Source: Streptomyces pseudovenezuelae
GTDB taxonomy: Bacteria; Actinomycetota; Actinomycetes; Streptomycetales; Streptomycetaceae
DNA length: 64,000 bases
Direction: 5' to 3'
Assembly: GCF_001513955.1 (NCBI RefSeq)
Contig: NZ_KQ948148.1
Coordinates: forward strand, 549,905-613,904
Both the position numbers and the translations under genes were made by a program. How positions within the stretch are numbered: position 1 is the stretch's first letter; each line of letters opens with the position of its first letter. Below, in pieces: positions 34,197 through 52,300 of the stretch. The notes under the pieces were generated by a model. It saw nothing but the letters and a program-made list of their open reading frames with translations, was not told where the DNA came from and searched no databases.

Positions 34197-34757
34197 TCAC
34201 CCCGGTCGCCCTGCGGACGGGGATCGCAGTCCCCACGTCTGCAGGGCGTAGGGCCGCCCCTTCTCCTCCCCCTCGATCAGCGGCACGTCCAGCAGGCTGA
34301 AGCCCGCCTTGGTGGCCACGGCGACGCTGGCGGCGTTCTCGGCCTCCAGCTCCAGGATCACCTGCTCCACGCCCACCTGCTCGAAGGCATACGCGGCCAT
34401 CACCCGCACCGCCCGGGCGGCCAGTCCCTGGCCGCGGTGCGCCGGGCCGACCGCGTAGCCGATCTCCGCGCCCTCCGGAGCGCGCCGCAGCATCACCTCG
34501 CCGAGCGGCACGCCCCCGTCGACGGTGATGGCGAGCAGGATGGTCGTGCCCTCCGCCCGCATCCGTCGGTCCCGCTCCAGCCGGGCGCGAGCGGCCGCCT
34601 CGTCGAAGGGCGAGACGATCGGCGTCCAGTACGCGATGTCGGGATGATCGAACAGATCCGGCATCGCGGCCAGGTCCGCTTCCGTCCAGTCACGCAGGAC
34701 GAGCCCTTCCCCTGTGAGTTCGATCCGATCGGGAAACGGTGACGTGCTGCTGCTCAT
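34197..34757 (-). CDS. GNAT family N-acetyltransferase (RimJ/RimL-like)
   Basis: An acetyltransferase of 186 residues. The N-terminal strand LTGEGLVLRDWTEADLAAMP, the acetyl-CoA loop VGPAHRGQGLAARAVR (near residue 107) and the following ILELEAENAASVAVATKAGF are typical of the RimJ/L subfamily that modifies N-termini or small molecules. ATG at 34757 gives a Ser-rich start. It lies just inside the left direct repeat and in the same direction as the NRPS operon, 48 bases beyond its last gene. Whether it belongs to the cluster is open. Confidence 0.85.
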   Translation of the reverse strand: MSSSTSPFPDRIELTGEGLVLRDWTEADLAAMPDLFDHPDIAYWTPIVSPFDEAAARARLERDRRMRAEGTTILLAITVDGGVPLGEVMLRRAPEGAEIGYAVGPAHRGQGLAARAVRVMAAYAFEQVGVEQVILELEAENAASVAVATKAGFSLLDVPLIEGEEKGRPYALQTWGLRSPSAGRPG

Positions 34758-34805
34758 GGTGCGGAACCTCCCTGGCTCGTGGGACGAGGCAGCATAACGA
34801 TGTGC

Positions 34806-35321
34806 TCATCGGCTCAACGGGCGGGCGGCCCGCGCTGCCGTTGCTCCGGCGAGTTCGGCCGCGCAGGTGTGCATGGGCATCTCGGTGAGGCCCGGGTGGT
34901 AGACGTGCAGACTCGCCGCCGGCTCCAGCGTGTCGTTGACCACCTCGTGCACGTAGCCCGGCGCGAACACCCGCTGCGCTCCCTGCGACAAGGCGCGCAT
35001 GCCGCGTCCCGTCCGCTCGGTCAGCGTGCCCACCAGGACGGTCAGCACCCCGGAGGAACGACCGTGGTCGTGCAGCCCGCTGCCCTGCCCCGGCAGCCAG
35101 GACAGCAGCCATGCCTGGTAGCCCGGACCGGTGCGCAGCAGGTGGTTCCAGCGCGTGGTCGCGTCGTACGCCACGAGGTGCTCCCACTGCGCGCGGTCGG
35201 CCGCGATGGAGCAGGCCAGGCCGGCGAACTCGGCGACCGTGCCCGGATGCTGCCGCGAAGGCTGCAGGAGGTGCGGGACCGCGAGGATGTCGCCGGCGAT
35301 CTGGAGGTCGCTGTCGCTCAC
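34806..35321 (-). CDS. Cysteine dioxygenase (bacterial cupin type)
   Basis: A cysteine dioxygenase family protein of 171 residues. Iron ligands are seen in GLHDHGRSSG (two His, near residue 75) and VHEVVND (third His); the SLHVYHPG segment matches the family end. The mammalian Cys of the Cys-Tyr cross-link is replaced by Gly in the SSG context, as in bacterial enzymes. It would oxidise Cys to cysteine sulfinate. GTG at 35321 overlaps the stop of the 67-aa gene (GTGA). It is the last gene of the NRPS operon, so it may supply an oxidised Cys or limit the Cys pool. Confidence 0.85.
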   Translation of the reverse strand: MSDSDLQIAGDILAVPHLLQPSRQHPGTVAEFAGLACSIAADRAQWEHLVAYDATTRWNHLLRTGPGYQAWLLSWLPGQGSGLHDHGRSSGVLTVLVGTLTERTGRGMRALSQGAQRVFAPGYVHEVVNDTLEPAASLHVYHPGLTEMPMHTCAAELAGATAARAARPLSR

Positions 35322-35521
35322 GCACCGACCGCCGGGATCGCTGTCAGCCGGACCGCGGCGGGCCTGGCGGCTGTCACGGACTCCGGGGCCCGCGCCTCGG
35401 CCGGGAGGTCCGCGGTGACGGCGGCCGTGCGGGAGGGGACCGTGAGCGGACCGTCGTCGAAGGTGACGAGGTGGGCACAGCACCGGGCCAGCGTCAGGCC
35501 GGCGGCTTCCATGGTGTTCAT
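35318..35521 (-). CDS. Small coupled protein of unknown function (67 aa)
   Basis: A 67-residue open frame. ATG at 35521 has AAAGGAA ideally spaced upstream, its start overlaps the thioesterase stop (TGATG) and its stop overlaps the cysteine dioxygenase start (GTGA). These three features argue that it is really translated. The N-terminus has adjacent Cys residues (LTLARCCAHLVTFDDGPL) and the rest is Ala/Pro/Val-rich with no membrane segment. I recognise no family. It might be a small accessory protein, a peptide substrate, or a device that couples translation between neighbours. Confidence 0.72.
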   Translation of the reverse strand: MNTMEAAGLTLARCCAHLVTFDDGPLTVPSRTAAVTADLPAEARAPESVTAARPAAVRLTAIPAVGA

Positions 35522-36306
35522 CACTGTTCCTTTCGTTCGGGGCGGTCCAGCTCGGCGCGGACCGTGTCCACCAGCGCGGTCCGCGCGCTGTGCACGAAGA
35601 AGTGGTCGCCGGGCAGGACATGTCGGGTGAAGCCGCCGGTCGTCTGCTCGTGCCAGGGGGCCACCTGGTCGGGCGGCACCTCCCGGTCCTGCGTCCCGGC
35701 GAAGGCGACGACGGGGCACCCGAGCGGCGGCTCTGGCCGATGCGTGTACGTCTCGACGACCGAGAAGTCCGCGCGGATCGTCGGCATGAGCAGTTCGAGC
35801 AGCTCCGGTTCGGCGTACACGTCCTCCGGGACGGCGCCCAGGTCGCGCAGCCTGGCCACCACCACGTCGTCCGGCTGGTCGTGAATCAGCGGCAGTCGGC
35901 GCGGGAGCTGGGGTGCGGGGCCGCCGGAGACGAACAGGACGCGCGGCTCGGCGGCACCGCGGCCGCGCAGCGCCCGGGCCAGTTCGAACGCCAGGAGGGC
36001 GCCCATGCTGTGCCCGAAGAGCGCGTAGGGAACGTCGAGTTCGCCCTCCAGCGCGGTGGCGAGCGCCTGGACCAGCGGCTCGGCCTGTGCGAAGGCGTTC
36101 TCGCTCCAGCGGGTCAGCCGGCCCGGCAGTTCGACGGGGCAGACGTCGATGTCGTCCGGGAAGAGGGCGGGCCAGGCCGCGTAGGCCGAGGCACCCCCTC
36201 CGGCGTACGGGAGGCAGAAGAGACGGACGGACGGTGCGGCCGGGCGCCGCGCGCCCACGATCCAGCCGTGGGCACGCGTCGCGCGGGTGGCTGCGGTTCG
36301 GTTCAC
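35521..36306 (-). CDS. Type II thioesterase of the NRPS/PKS cluster
   Basis: A stand-alone editing thioesterase of 261 residues. FCLPYAGGGASAYAAW is the family N-terminus, FGHSMGALLAFELARAL holds the Ser nucleophile (near residue 93), and LPGDHFFVHSA carries the catalytic His. It removes wrong or stalled acyl groups from carrier domains. The GTG start at 36306 has GGAG upstream and follows the PKS-NRPS stop by 26 bases. It is translationally coupled to the 67-aa gene. Confidence 0.93.
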   Translation of the reverse strand: MNRTAATRATRAHGWIVGARRPAAPSVRLFCLPYAGGGASAYAAWPALFPDDIDVCPVELPGRLTRWSENAFAQAEPLVQALATALEGELDVPYALFGHSMGALLAFELARALRGRGAAEPRVLFVSGGPAPQLPRRLPLIHDQPDDVVVARLRDLGAVPEDVYAEPELLELLMPTIRADFSVVETYTHRPEPPLGCPVVAFAGTQDREVPPDQVAPWHEQTTGGFTRHVLPGDHFFVHSARTALVDTVRAELDRPERKEQ

Positions 36307-36331
36307 GTGGAGGTCTCCGTGACAGATCGGC

Positions 36332-43677
<7,346 letters not shown>

Positions 43678-43681
<4 letters not shown>

Positions 43682-46600
43682 GTCGTCTGTCTCCTGGTCC
43701 GCGCGGCCCGAGCGCCCTGCAGCTGCCGGCGGGCGGCGGCGCGGCGGCGCCCCTCGCCGCCGGCGGCCGCCGTGGCCCCCTCGCCGGCGGCGAGGTGCCG
43801 GGCCAGGGTGCGCACCGTCGGGTACCGGAACAGGTCGACCACCGGCACCGCCGTGCCGAGCGTCTCGGTCAGCCGGGCCTGCACCCGCACGACGAGGAGC
43901 GAGTGGCCGCCCAGTTCGAAGAAGTTGTCGTCCACGCCGACGTGCTCGGCGGCGAGGACCTCGCGCCAGACCGACGCGACCACACGCTCCAGGTCGCCCA
44001 TGGGCGCGTCCGGCACCGCGTTCGCCCGCTCCGGGCGCACGGGGGCCGGCAGGGCGCGCCGATCGGTCTTGCCGCGCTCGTTGCGGGGCAGCCGGTCGAG
44101 CGTGACGATCGCGGTGGGCACCATGTAGCCCGGCAGCCGCCGCTCCAGGTCCGCGCGCAGCTCCGCCTCCGACACGGCACCGGTGAGCGCCACGTATCCC
44201 ACGAGCTCGGGCCGGCCGGGGGTGTCCTCGCGCAGCACCGCCGCCGCGTCCTGCACCCCCGGGTGCGCGGCGAGGGCGGCCTCGATCTCGCCGAGTTCGA
44301 TACGGAAGCCGCGCAGCTTGATCTGGTCGTCGGTGCGCCCGAGGAACTCCAGTTCGCCGTCGGCGCGGCGGCGGGCACGGTCCCGGGTGGCGTACATGCG
44401 CTCGCCGGGCCGTCCCCAGGGGTCGGGCAGGAAGGACCCGGCGGTGCGCCCGGGGTCGCCGAGGTAGCCGTACGAGACACCGGGGCCCGCGAGGTACAGG
44501 TCGCCGGGGACGCCCTGCGGAACCGGGCGCAGCGCGGCGTCCAGCACATAGGCGCGCACCCCGGGCAGCGGCCTGCCGATCGGAACCGTGCCGCCCGGCG
44601 CCCGCCCCGGGACCGTCCCGGCGGACGGCTCGTGGACGGTGGCCGTGATGGTCGTCTCGGTCGGACCGTAGGCGTTGAGCAGGCGGATGTGCGCGGGCGC
44701 GGTGGCCTGCCATTCGGCGAGCTTGCCGGCGTCGACGCGTTCGCTGCCGACGATCACCAGGCGCAGCGCCCGGCACTCCGCCGGCGGGTGCCGGTCCAGG
44801 GCGGACACCCACTCGTGCCAGTACGACCCGGGCAGGTTGAGCACCGACAGACGTTCGCGCCGGGCGAGGGACGTCAGCTCGGCGATGCCGGGCACCGGTC
44901 CCGCCGGCGGCAGGACGACGGTCGCGCCGCGGACGAGGCTCGCGAAGAGCTCCTCCGCGGCCACGTCGAAGGTGAGCGACGCGAACTGCAGGACCCGGTC
45001 CTGTGTGCCGAGTCCGTACGTGTCCGCGACCGCCTCCAGCGTGTGCACGAGGTTCGCGTGGCTCACGCACACGCCCTTCGGGCGGCCCGTGGTGCCGGAG
45101 GTGTACAGGACGTACGCGGTCGCCGCGGGGTGCCCGGCGTGCTCCCCGGCGGGCGGCTCGGCCCCGGCTTCGAAGGCGTCCTCCACGGCGGCGAAGGGCA
45201 CCGCCACGTCCGGCGGCGCACCGTCCGCGCGTGACCCTAGGACCAGGGCGGGCGCCGCGTCACGCAGCACATGAGCGAGGCGTGCCGGCGGGGTGCCGAG
45301 GTCGACGGGGACGTACGCGGCACCCGCCTTGAGCACACCGAGCAGCGCGGCGGGCCACGCCAGGCAGCGGTCCATCCGTACGACGACGGTGTCGCCGTCG
45401 CCCACGCCGTGCGCGCGCAGATACGCGCCCACGGCGTCCGAGCGCTCGCGCAGCTGCGCGTAGCCGATCGACCGGTCGCCCTGCACCAGGGCCGGGTGCT
45501 CCGGCGTGCGGGCGGCCGCCGCGTCGAAGAGCGCGTGCAGGGTGGTGGCCGGCCGCACGGGCGCCTCGGCCACCGGCCCCACCAGGGAGGCGAGTTCCTC
45601 GGCGCCGATCATCCCCAGTTCGGTCAGGCGGGCGCCGGGCGCGGCGAGCGCGGAGTCGAGGAGCGTGACGTAGTGGCGCATCATCCGCTCGACCGTCGCG
45701 CGGTCGAAGAGGTCGACGTCGTACTCGACCGAGCCGCACAGCTCGCCGGCGTCCAGCGACGCCTCCTCCCAGGCCACGGTCAGGTCGAACTTGGCGGCCC
45801 TGACCGTGCCTTCGCGCACCGACACCGTCAGACCGGGCAGCGCGGTGGTGCCCGCTGGCGCGTTCTGCATCGCCAGCATCACCTGGAACAGCGGCGTCCG
45901 GCTCGGGTCGCGTGGCGGCCGTACCGCCTCCACGATCTGCTCGAACGGCACATCCTGGTGCTCGTAGGCACCCAGCGTGGTCTCCCGCACCCGGGCGAGG
46001 AACTCCGCGAAGGTGAGTCCGTCCTCCCAGCAGGTGCGCAGCACCAGCGTGTTCACGAAGAAGCCGACGAGGTCCTCGAACTCGGGCCGGGTGCGCCCCG
46101 ACACCGGTGAGCCGACGACGACGTCCCGCGCCTGCGCGTACCGGCCCAGGACGAGCTGGAACACGGCCAGGAGCGTCATGAAGCGGGTCACGCCGTGCGC
46201 CCTGCTCACCGCACCGAGGCGCTCGGTGAGCTCGGGGGTCAGCCGCAGCGGGAACACCTCCCCCGAGTTGCGGGGGACCGGGGGACGCGGACGGTCGGTC
46301 GGCAGATCGAGGCCGGCCGGGGCGCCCGCGAGGCGGTCCTTCCAGTACGTGAGCTGCTCGTCCCGCGCGCCGGCGTCGAGGAAGCGTCGCTGCCACTCGG
46401 CGTAGTCGGCGTACCGGACCGGGAGAGCCGGCAGCGGTGCCGCCGCGCCGCCCCGGGCCGTCGTGTACAGCGCGCCGAGGTCGCGGATCAGGACGCCCAC
46501 CGACCAGCCGTCGGAGACGGCGTGGTGCATCGTGAGCAGCAGCAGGTGCCGCTCCTCGGCGAGGCGCAGCAGGCGGACCCGGGCCAACGGCCCCCGGGCC

Positions 46601-49368
46601 AGATCGAAGGGCTGCTCCGCCTCGCGCCGCGCGCGCTCGTCGGCCTCCCGCTCGCGCACCGCGTCCGGCAGGTGCCGCAGGTCCTCGACCCGGACGGGGA
46701 GTTCGGCGTCCGCGTCGACCACCTGGAGCGGCTCGTCGCCGTCCGCCACGAGCCGGGTGCGCAGCGAGGCGTGCCGCCGCACCAGCGCCCGGGCTGCTTC
46801 GCCGAGCGCGGCCACGTCGAGCGGTCCGTCGACGGCGAGCACCAGGGGCACGTTGTACAGGGCGCTGCCCGGGGCCAGCCGGTCCAGGAACCACAGGCGC
46901 CGCTGGGCGAAGGACAGCGGGTGCGGGCCGTCGCCGGTGACGGCGACGGGCGGATGGGTGTCGCCGCGGCGGGCCGCCGCGGCGCGCGCGGCGAACCCCT
47001 CGACCGTCGGCGCCTCGAAGACCGCGCGGACGCCGAGTTCCACGCCGAGCCGTGCCGCGACGCGTGTCACGGCCTGGGTGGCGAGGAGGGAGTGACCGCC
47101 GAGCGCGAAGAAGTCGTCGTGGGCGGAGATCCTCGGGACGCCCAGGAGGTCGCCCCAGACCTGCGCGACGAGTTCCTCGGTCGCGCCGCGCGGCGCGACG
47201 TACGTCTCGGCCTGGACACCGTCCTCGTCCGTCGGCGCGGGCAGGGCGCGTCGGTCCAGCTTGCCGTTGGGGGTGACGGGCAGTTCGGGCAGCGTGACGT
47301 ACCGGGCGGGCACCATCGCCTCGGGCAGCCGGGACGCGGCGTACGCGCGCAGCTCGCGCGGCGTGGCCCGCCGCTCGCCCCGCGGGACGACGTACGCCAC
47401 GAGGCGCTCGGAGCCGTCCGCGCCCTGGACGTCGACCACGGCCGCCCGCACGTCCTCGTGCAGGGCGAGCACGCCGGCGATCTCGTCGGGCTCGATGCGC
47501 ACGCCCCGGATCTTCACCTGCATGTCGGCGCGGCTCAGGTACTCGAGCACACCGTCCTCGCGCCAGCGCACCACGTCGCCGGTGCGGTACAGGCGCTCGC
47601 CCACGCCGAACGGGCTCGGCACGAACCGCTCCGCGGTCAGGTCGGGCCGTCCGACGTACCCGCGCGCGAGGCCCGCGCCGCCGATGTGCAGCTCACCGGG
47701 CACACCGATGCCGGACTCCCGGCCGTACCGGTCGAGCACATGCAGGCGGGTGTCGGCGATGGGCCGGCCGATGGGCGCCCGGGCCGCGTCCGGCGCCGGG
47801 TCCACGACGTCGTACGTGCTGGCGATGGTGGTGCCCTCGGTGGGACCGTAGGCGTTCACCAGGCGCAGCCCGGGCGCGGCCGAGCGCAGGGCCGCCACCC
47901 GCCGCGCGTCCGCCGCCTCGCCGCCGAAGAACAGCGTGCGCAGCGAGGCGAACATGGCCGGCGCGGTGTCCACGCACCGGTGGAAGAGGGCGGTGGTGAG
48001 CAGCATCGCGGTGACGCCGTGCTCCTCGACACGGGCCCGGAGCAGGTCGGGGGTGAGTACCTCGTCCTTGCGGATCCCGACCAGCCGGGCGCCGTTCAGC
48101 AGGGCGCCCCAGACCTCCCAGGTGGCCGCGTCGAAGGAGGTGTTGGCCACCTGGGCGACGACGTCGGAGGGCCCGAAGCCGAGGTAGTCCGCGTCGCACA
48201 CCAGGCGCACGATCCCGCGGTGGGTGATCGCGACGCCCTTGGGACGGCCGGTGGACCCGGAGGTGTAGAGCACGCACGCCTGCTGCTCCGGATGCACCGC
48301 GGGCGCCTTCTCCGCGCTCCGGGAAAGGCCGGCGCGCGGCGTGGGCAGGGCGTCGGTCCGCAGGACCGGCACCCCGTCGGCGAAGTCGACGTCCCGGTCG
48401 GCGAGCACCAGGCAGGCCCCGCTGTCCTCCACCATGAACGCCAGCCGCGCTGAGGGGTGTCCCGGGTCCAGCGGCAGGTACGCGGCGCCCGCGGTGAGGA
48501 CGCCGAGCATCGCGACCACGAGCGACGCCGACCGCTCCATGGCGAGGCCGACCACGCTCTCCGGCCCGACACCGCGCTCGGTGAGCAGCCGTGCCATGTG
48601 CGCGGCGCGCTCCCCGAGCCGGGCGTAGCTGAGGGTCTCGTCGCCGTAGACCAGCGCGAGGGCGTCCGGGGTGGCCTCGGCCCGGGCCCGGAAGGCGGCC
48701 ACGACGTTCTCGGCGCGGGCCGCGCCTTCTTCGGCTCCCCACGCCGCCAGCAGGGCGCGCTCCGCGGGCGTGGTGTGCGCGAGGTCCGCGATGCGTGCCC
48801 CGGGCGAGGCCAGTGCCGATGCGAGCAGGGTCAGGTAGTGCGTGGTCAGCCGTCCGACGGTCGCGCGGTCGAGCAGGTCGCCGTCGTACTCCGCCGTGGC
48901 GCGCAGCGCGCCCGGCCCCGAGTCCGCGGCCGGCTCCGCCTCCCACGCCACGGACAGGTCCGCGGTCCGGAACGGTGGCACGGTGCCCGGCCCGTCCGAC
49001 GACCCGGGGGCCGCCGGTACGGACGCGTCCACCTCGCGCAGGAACTCCGCGAAGCGCTGCCCGTCCTCCCAGCGCGCCCTGACCACCCGAGTGCCGGGGG
49101 CCGAGCCGTCGTCCGCCGGCAGCGGTACGTCGATGCCGAAGTCCCGCACGCCCGCGTGCCGGCCCAGGACGAGCTGGAACACGGCGAGGAGCGTGGTGGC
49201 GCGGGTGACTCCGTGCGCCCCGCTGACCTCGTCGAGGCGCCGGACCGCGGCCGGGTCCAGGGTGAACGTGAGGGACTGGGTCCCTCGGCGGCGCTCGGCG
49301 GAGGGCACCCGGTCGGCCGGCAGCCGGAGCGCGGCCGGCTCGGGGAGCGGCTGCTGACGTTCAGTCAC
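43678..49368 (-). CDS. NRPS: vestigial C-A-PCP-C-A-PCP
   Basis: A protein of 1896 residues, GTG start at 49368 inside the end of the upstream NRPS gene (8-base overlap). Residues 25-215 match only scattered parts of a condensation domain and lack the N-lobe with HHxxxDG. A1 spans about 225-725 (TSGSTGRPKG near 371; hand-read specificity residues D-A-W-L-F-G-A-T-I). PCP1 is FFALGGHSLL near 759. An intact C domain (825-1270) follows with HHAVSDGWS near 951. A2 spans 1290-1790 (residues D-V-E-N-I-G-A-I-T). PCP2 is FFELGGHSLL near 1821. Neither A code is one I can assign; Glu in A2 hints at a polar or basic substrate. The vestigial C implies that module 1 is the loading module. Confidence 0.92.
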
Positions 49369-52300
49369 GGCTGCCCCGCCCCTGCGCCGAGGGCTCCTCG
49401 ATGGCCCGTGTCACCAGCTCGGCGAGTTCGCCGGCCTCGGGCGCGCGCATGATGCCGTGGTGGTCCGCGTCGACGGAGGCGAACGAGAGGCCGGGCCCGA
49501 CCAGCGCACGCCAGCCCCAGCTCCGGTCCTCGTCCTGCGGCTCGCCCGCGGGCTCGGCGCGGACCAGCAGGACGGGGTGGTCGGGAATCCGGGTGGGGTC
49601 GTCCGTGTCCTCGGCGAGCCCTTCCAGCGCGGTCATGTTCGCCGCGTAGACGTCGAACAGCGTGCGCAGCTCCTCCTCGCCGGCGGTCGGCGGCAGATGG
49701 CCCTTGCTCTGCATGGCGTCGAGGAGCAGGTCGTACGCCGCGGGTCCCGAGGGCAGTTCGTCGGGCAGCTGAAGCTCGTAGTGCCAGGCGAAGCGGCCGA
49801 CGAGGACCGACTCGGTCAGCGGCTGCGGCGCCTCACCCGTCTCGTCCTCCTCGCCGTAGCCGGGAGCCGGACAGTCGACGATCACCAGCGTGGCCACCTG
49901 GCAGCCCTTGCGGCGCAGGGCCCGGGCCGTCTCCAGGGCCATCAGCCCGCCGTAGCACCAGCCGACCAGGACCGGCGGCTCGTCGCAGGCCGCGGCGATG
50001 GTCTCCGCGTAGCTCTCGGCCATCTCGCGGAAGTCCCGGTGCGGCGGCCTGCCGTGCAGCCCCCAGGACTCGACGCCGAGCACGGGCCGGTCGGCCGGGA
50101 GCAGACGGGCGAGTTCCCAGTAGCTGAGCGTGCTGCCGCCGCCGGGGTGGATGCAGAAGACGGGGGCGGCACCCTTGGCGTGCCGCAGCGGCACCAGGTT
50201 GGTGTCCTGCGCGTCGCTGCCGCGCACCAGCTCGGCCATGGCGGCGACGGTCCGCGCCTTGAAGATCGAGGACATCGGAAGCCGGCAGCCGAAGGCGGCG
50301 TTGGTGCGGGAGATCAGCTTGATGGCGCGCAGCGAGTGTCCGCCGAGCTCGAAGAAGTCGTCCTCGGGTGAGATGCCGTCCACGCCCAGGACCTCGGACC
50401 ACAGCACGAGCAGCCGCTGCTCGACGGCGTCGCGCGGGCGGCCGGCCCGGGTGCGCTGCGCCTCCACCGGCGCCAGGGCCTTCCGGTCGAGTTTGCCGTT
50501 GCGGGTCAGCGGCAGCCGTGCCAGGACCTGCCATCCGGTCGGGACCAGGGCCGCGGGAAGCTCGCTCCCCAGCGCGGTCCGCAGGTCAGCGACCGACGGG
50601 GCGCTCCCCTCGGCGGCGCCCACGACGTAGGCGTCGAGGTGGGACACCAGGCCGTTCTCGTCGGTACGCGCGACCACGGCGGCGGCGCGTACGCCGGGCT
50701 GCCGGTGCAGCAGCGCCTCGACCTCGCCGAGCTGGAGCCGGTAGCCGCGCAGTTTGACCTGGTCGTCGAGGCGTCCGATGACCTCGACACCGAAGCCGGG
50801 CACCAGTCGGCCCACGTCGCCGGACCGGTAGCCCGCCCCGTCGCCGGGTCGGCCGAAGCCGGTGCGGCCCTCGTCCAGTTCGGACAGATAGCCGAGGGCG
50901 ACGCCGGGGCCGCTGATCAGCACCTCGCCCGGGCACCACGGCGGCAGCGGCCGGCCCTCGCCGTCGACGACGGTCAGCGTGTTCCGCCCGAGGCCGGTGC
51001 CCACCGGCACCGAGGAGCACCGCTCGTCGACGGCCGCCCCCAGCGGCAGGCACGAGGCGCCGACGGTGGTCTCCGTGGGCCCGTAGTGGTTGAACACGCG
51101 CAGCTGCGGGGCGAGTTCGCGCAGCCGGTCGTGCAGCGCGCGCGGCAGCGGCTCGCCGCCGAGCACCAGCACCTCGCGCGGGAGCAGCTCCCGCGGGTCG
51201 TCGGCCTCGGCCAGCAGCGCGGACAGGTGCGAGGGGACGAGCTTCATCGCGGCCACCGGGTGGGCCCGCAGCCGCTCGGCGAGCACCCGCGGGCTGGTGG
51301 CGGCGTCCGGGTCGAAGAGATGGACGCAGCCGCCGCTCGCGAGCGTGGGGAACACGGCCGTGTAGGAGAGGTCCGCGGCCAGCGTGGACACGGCCGCGAA
51401 TCCGGCGCCGTCCGGCAGCCCGAATTGGTCCAGGGCCGCGTCGGCGTAGTGGGCCAGCTGGCGGTGGCCGACGACGACGCCCTTCGGCAGCCCCGAGGTG
51501 CCCGAGGTGAAGATGACGTACGCGGGGCCCTCGGCCGGGGTGGCCGGGGCCAGGTCCTCGGACAGGCCGTCGGCGTCCGGCACGGGCAGCGCGGGCACGG
51601 AGAGCGCGACGTGCGCGGCGGCCCGGGGAACCAGCACCGGTGCGGAGCCGAGCCGGCCGACCACGGCCTCGACGCGGTCCGTGGGCCAGGCCGGATCGAC
51701 GGGCGCGAACGCGGCCCCGGCCAGCCAGATGCCGAGCATGGCGGCCAGCGTGTCCGCCGACGCCGGGGCCAGCAGAGGTATCCGGTCGCCGGCCCGTACC
51801 CCCCGCGTGCGCAGCAGGGCACCGACCGCCTCGGCACGCCGGGCCAGTTCGCGGTACGTCAGCGTCTCGTCCCCGCAACGTACGGCCACCAGATCGGGGG
51901 TCCGCCCGGCCTGCTCCAGGAAGCGTCGCAGCACCGTCTCGGGCTCGTCGGCGGGCTGGGCCGGCGGCTCGGACACGGCGGCCGCGACCAGACGCAGCGT
52001 GCCCGCGGCCCGACCGGGGTCGGCGAGGGCGTCGGCGAGCAGCTGCTCGTACGCCTCGGCGAGCGGTACCAGGTCACCGGGGGCGATCCGGGCGCCGGTG
52101 CCCGCGAACGTCAGGAACAGGCTCTCGGGGCCCTCGACGCACTCCAGGTGGAGCGTGCCGGGGGTCTCGGACCTGTCGAGGAGCCCCGGTTCGGTGACCG
52201 CGGCCCAAGGGTCCCGCTGGTGGCGGAAGGAGAGTACGGGGCCGGATCCGTCGCCGACGGCGGTCCGCGGATCGCTGTGGCACTCCTCGGCCGCGGCGTC

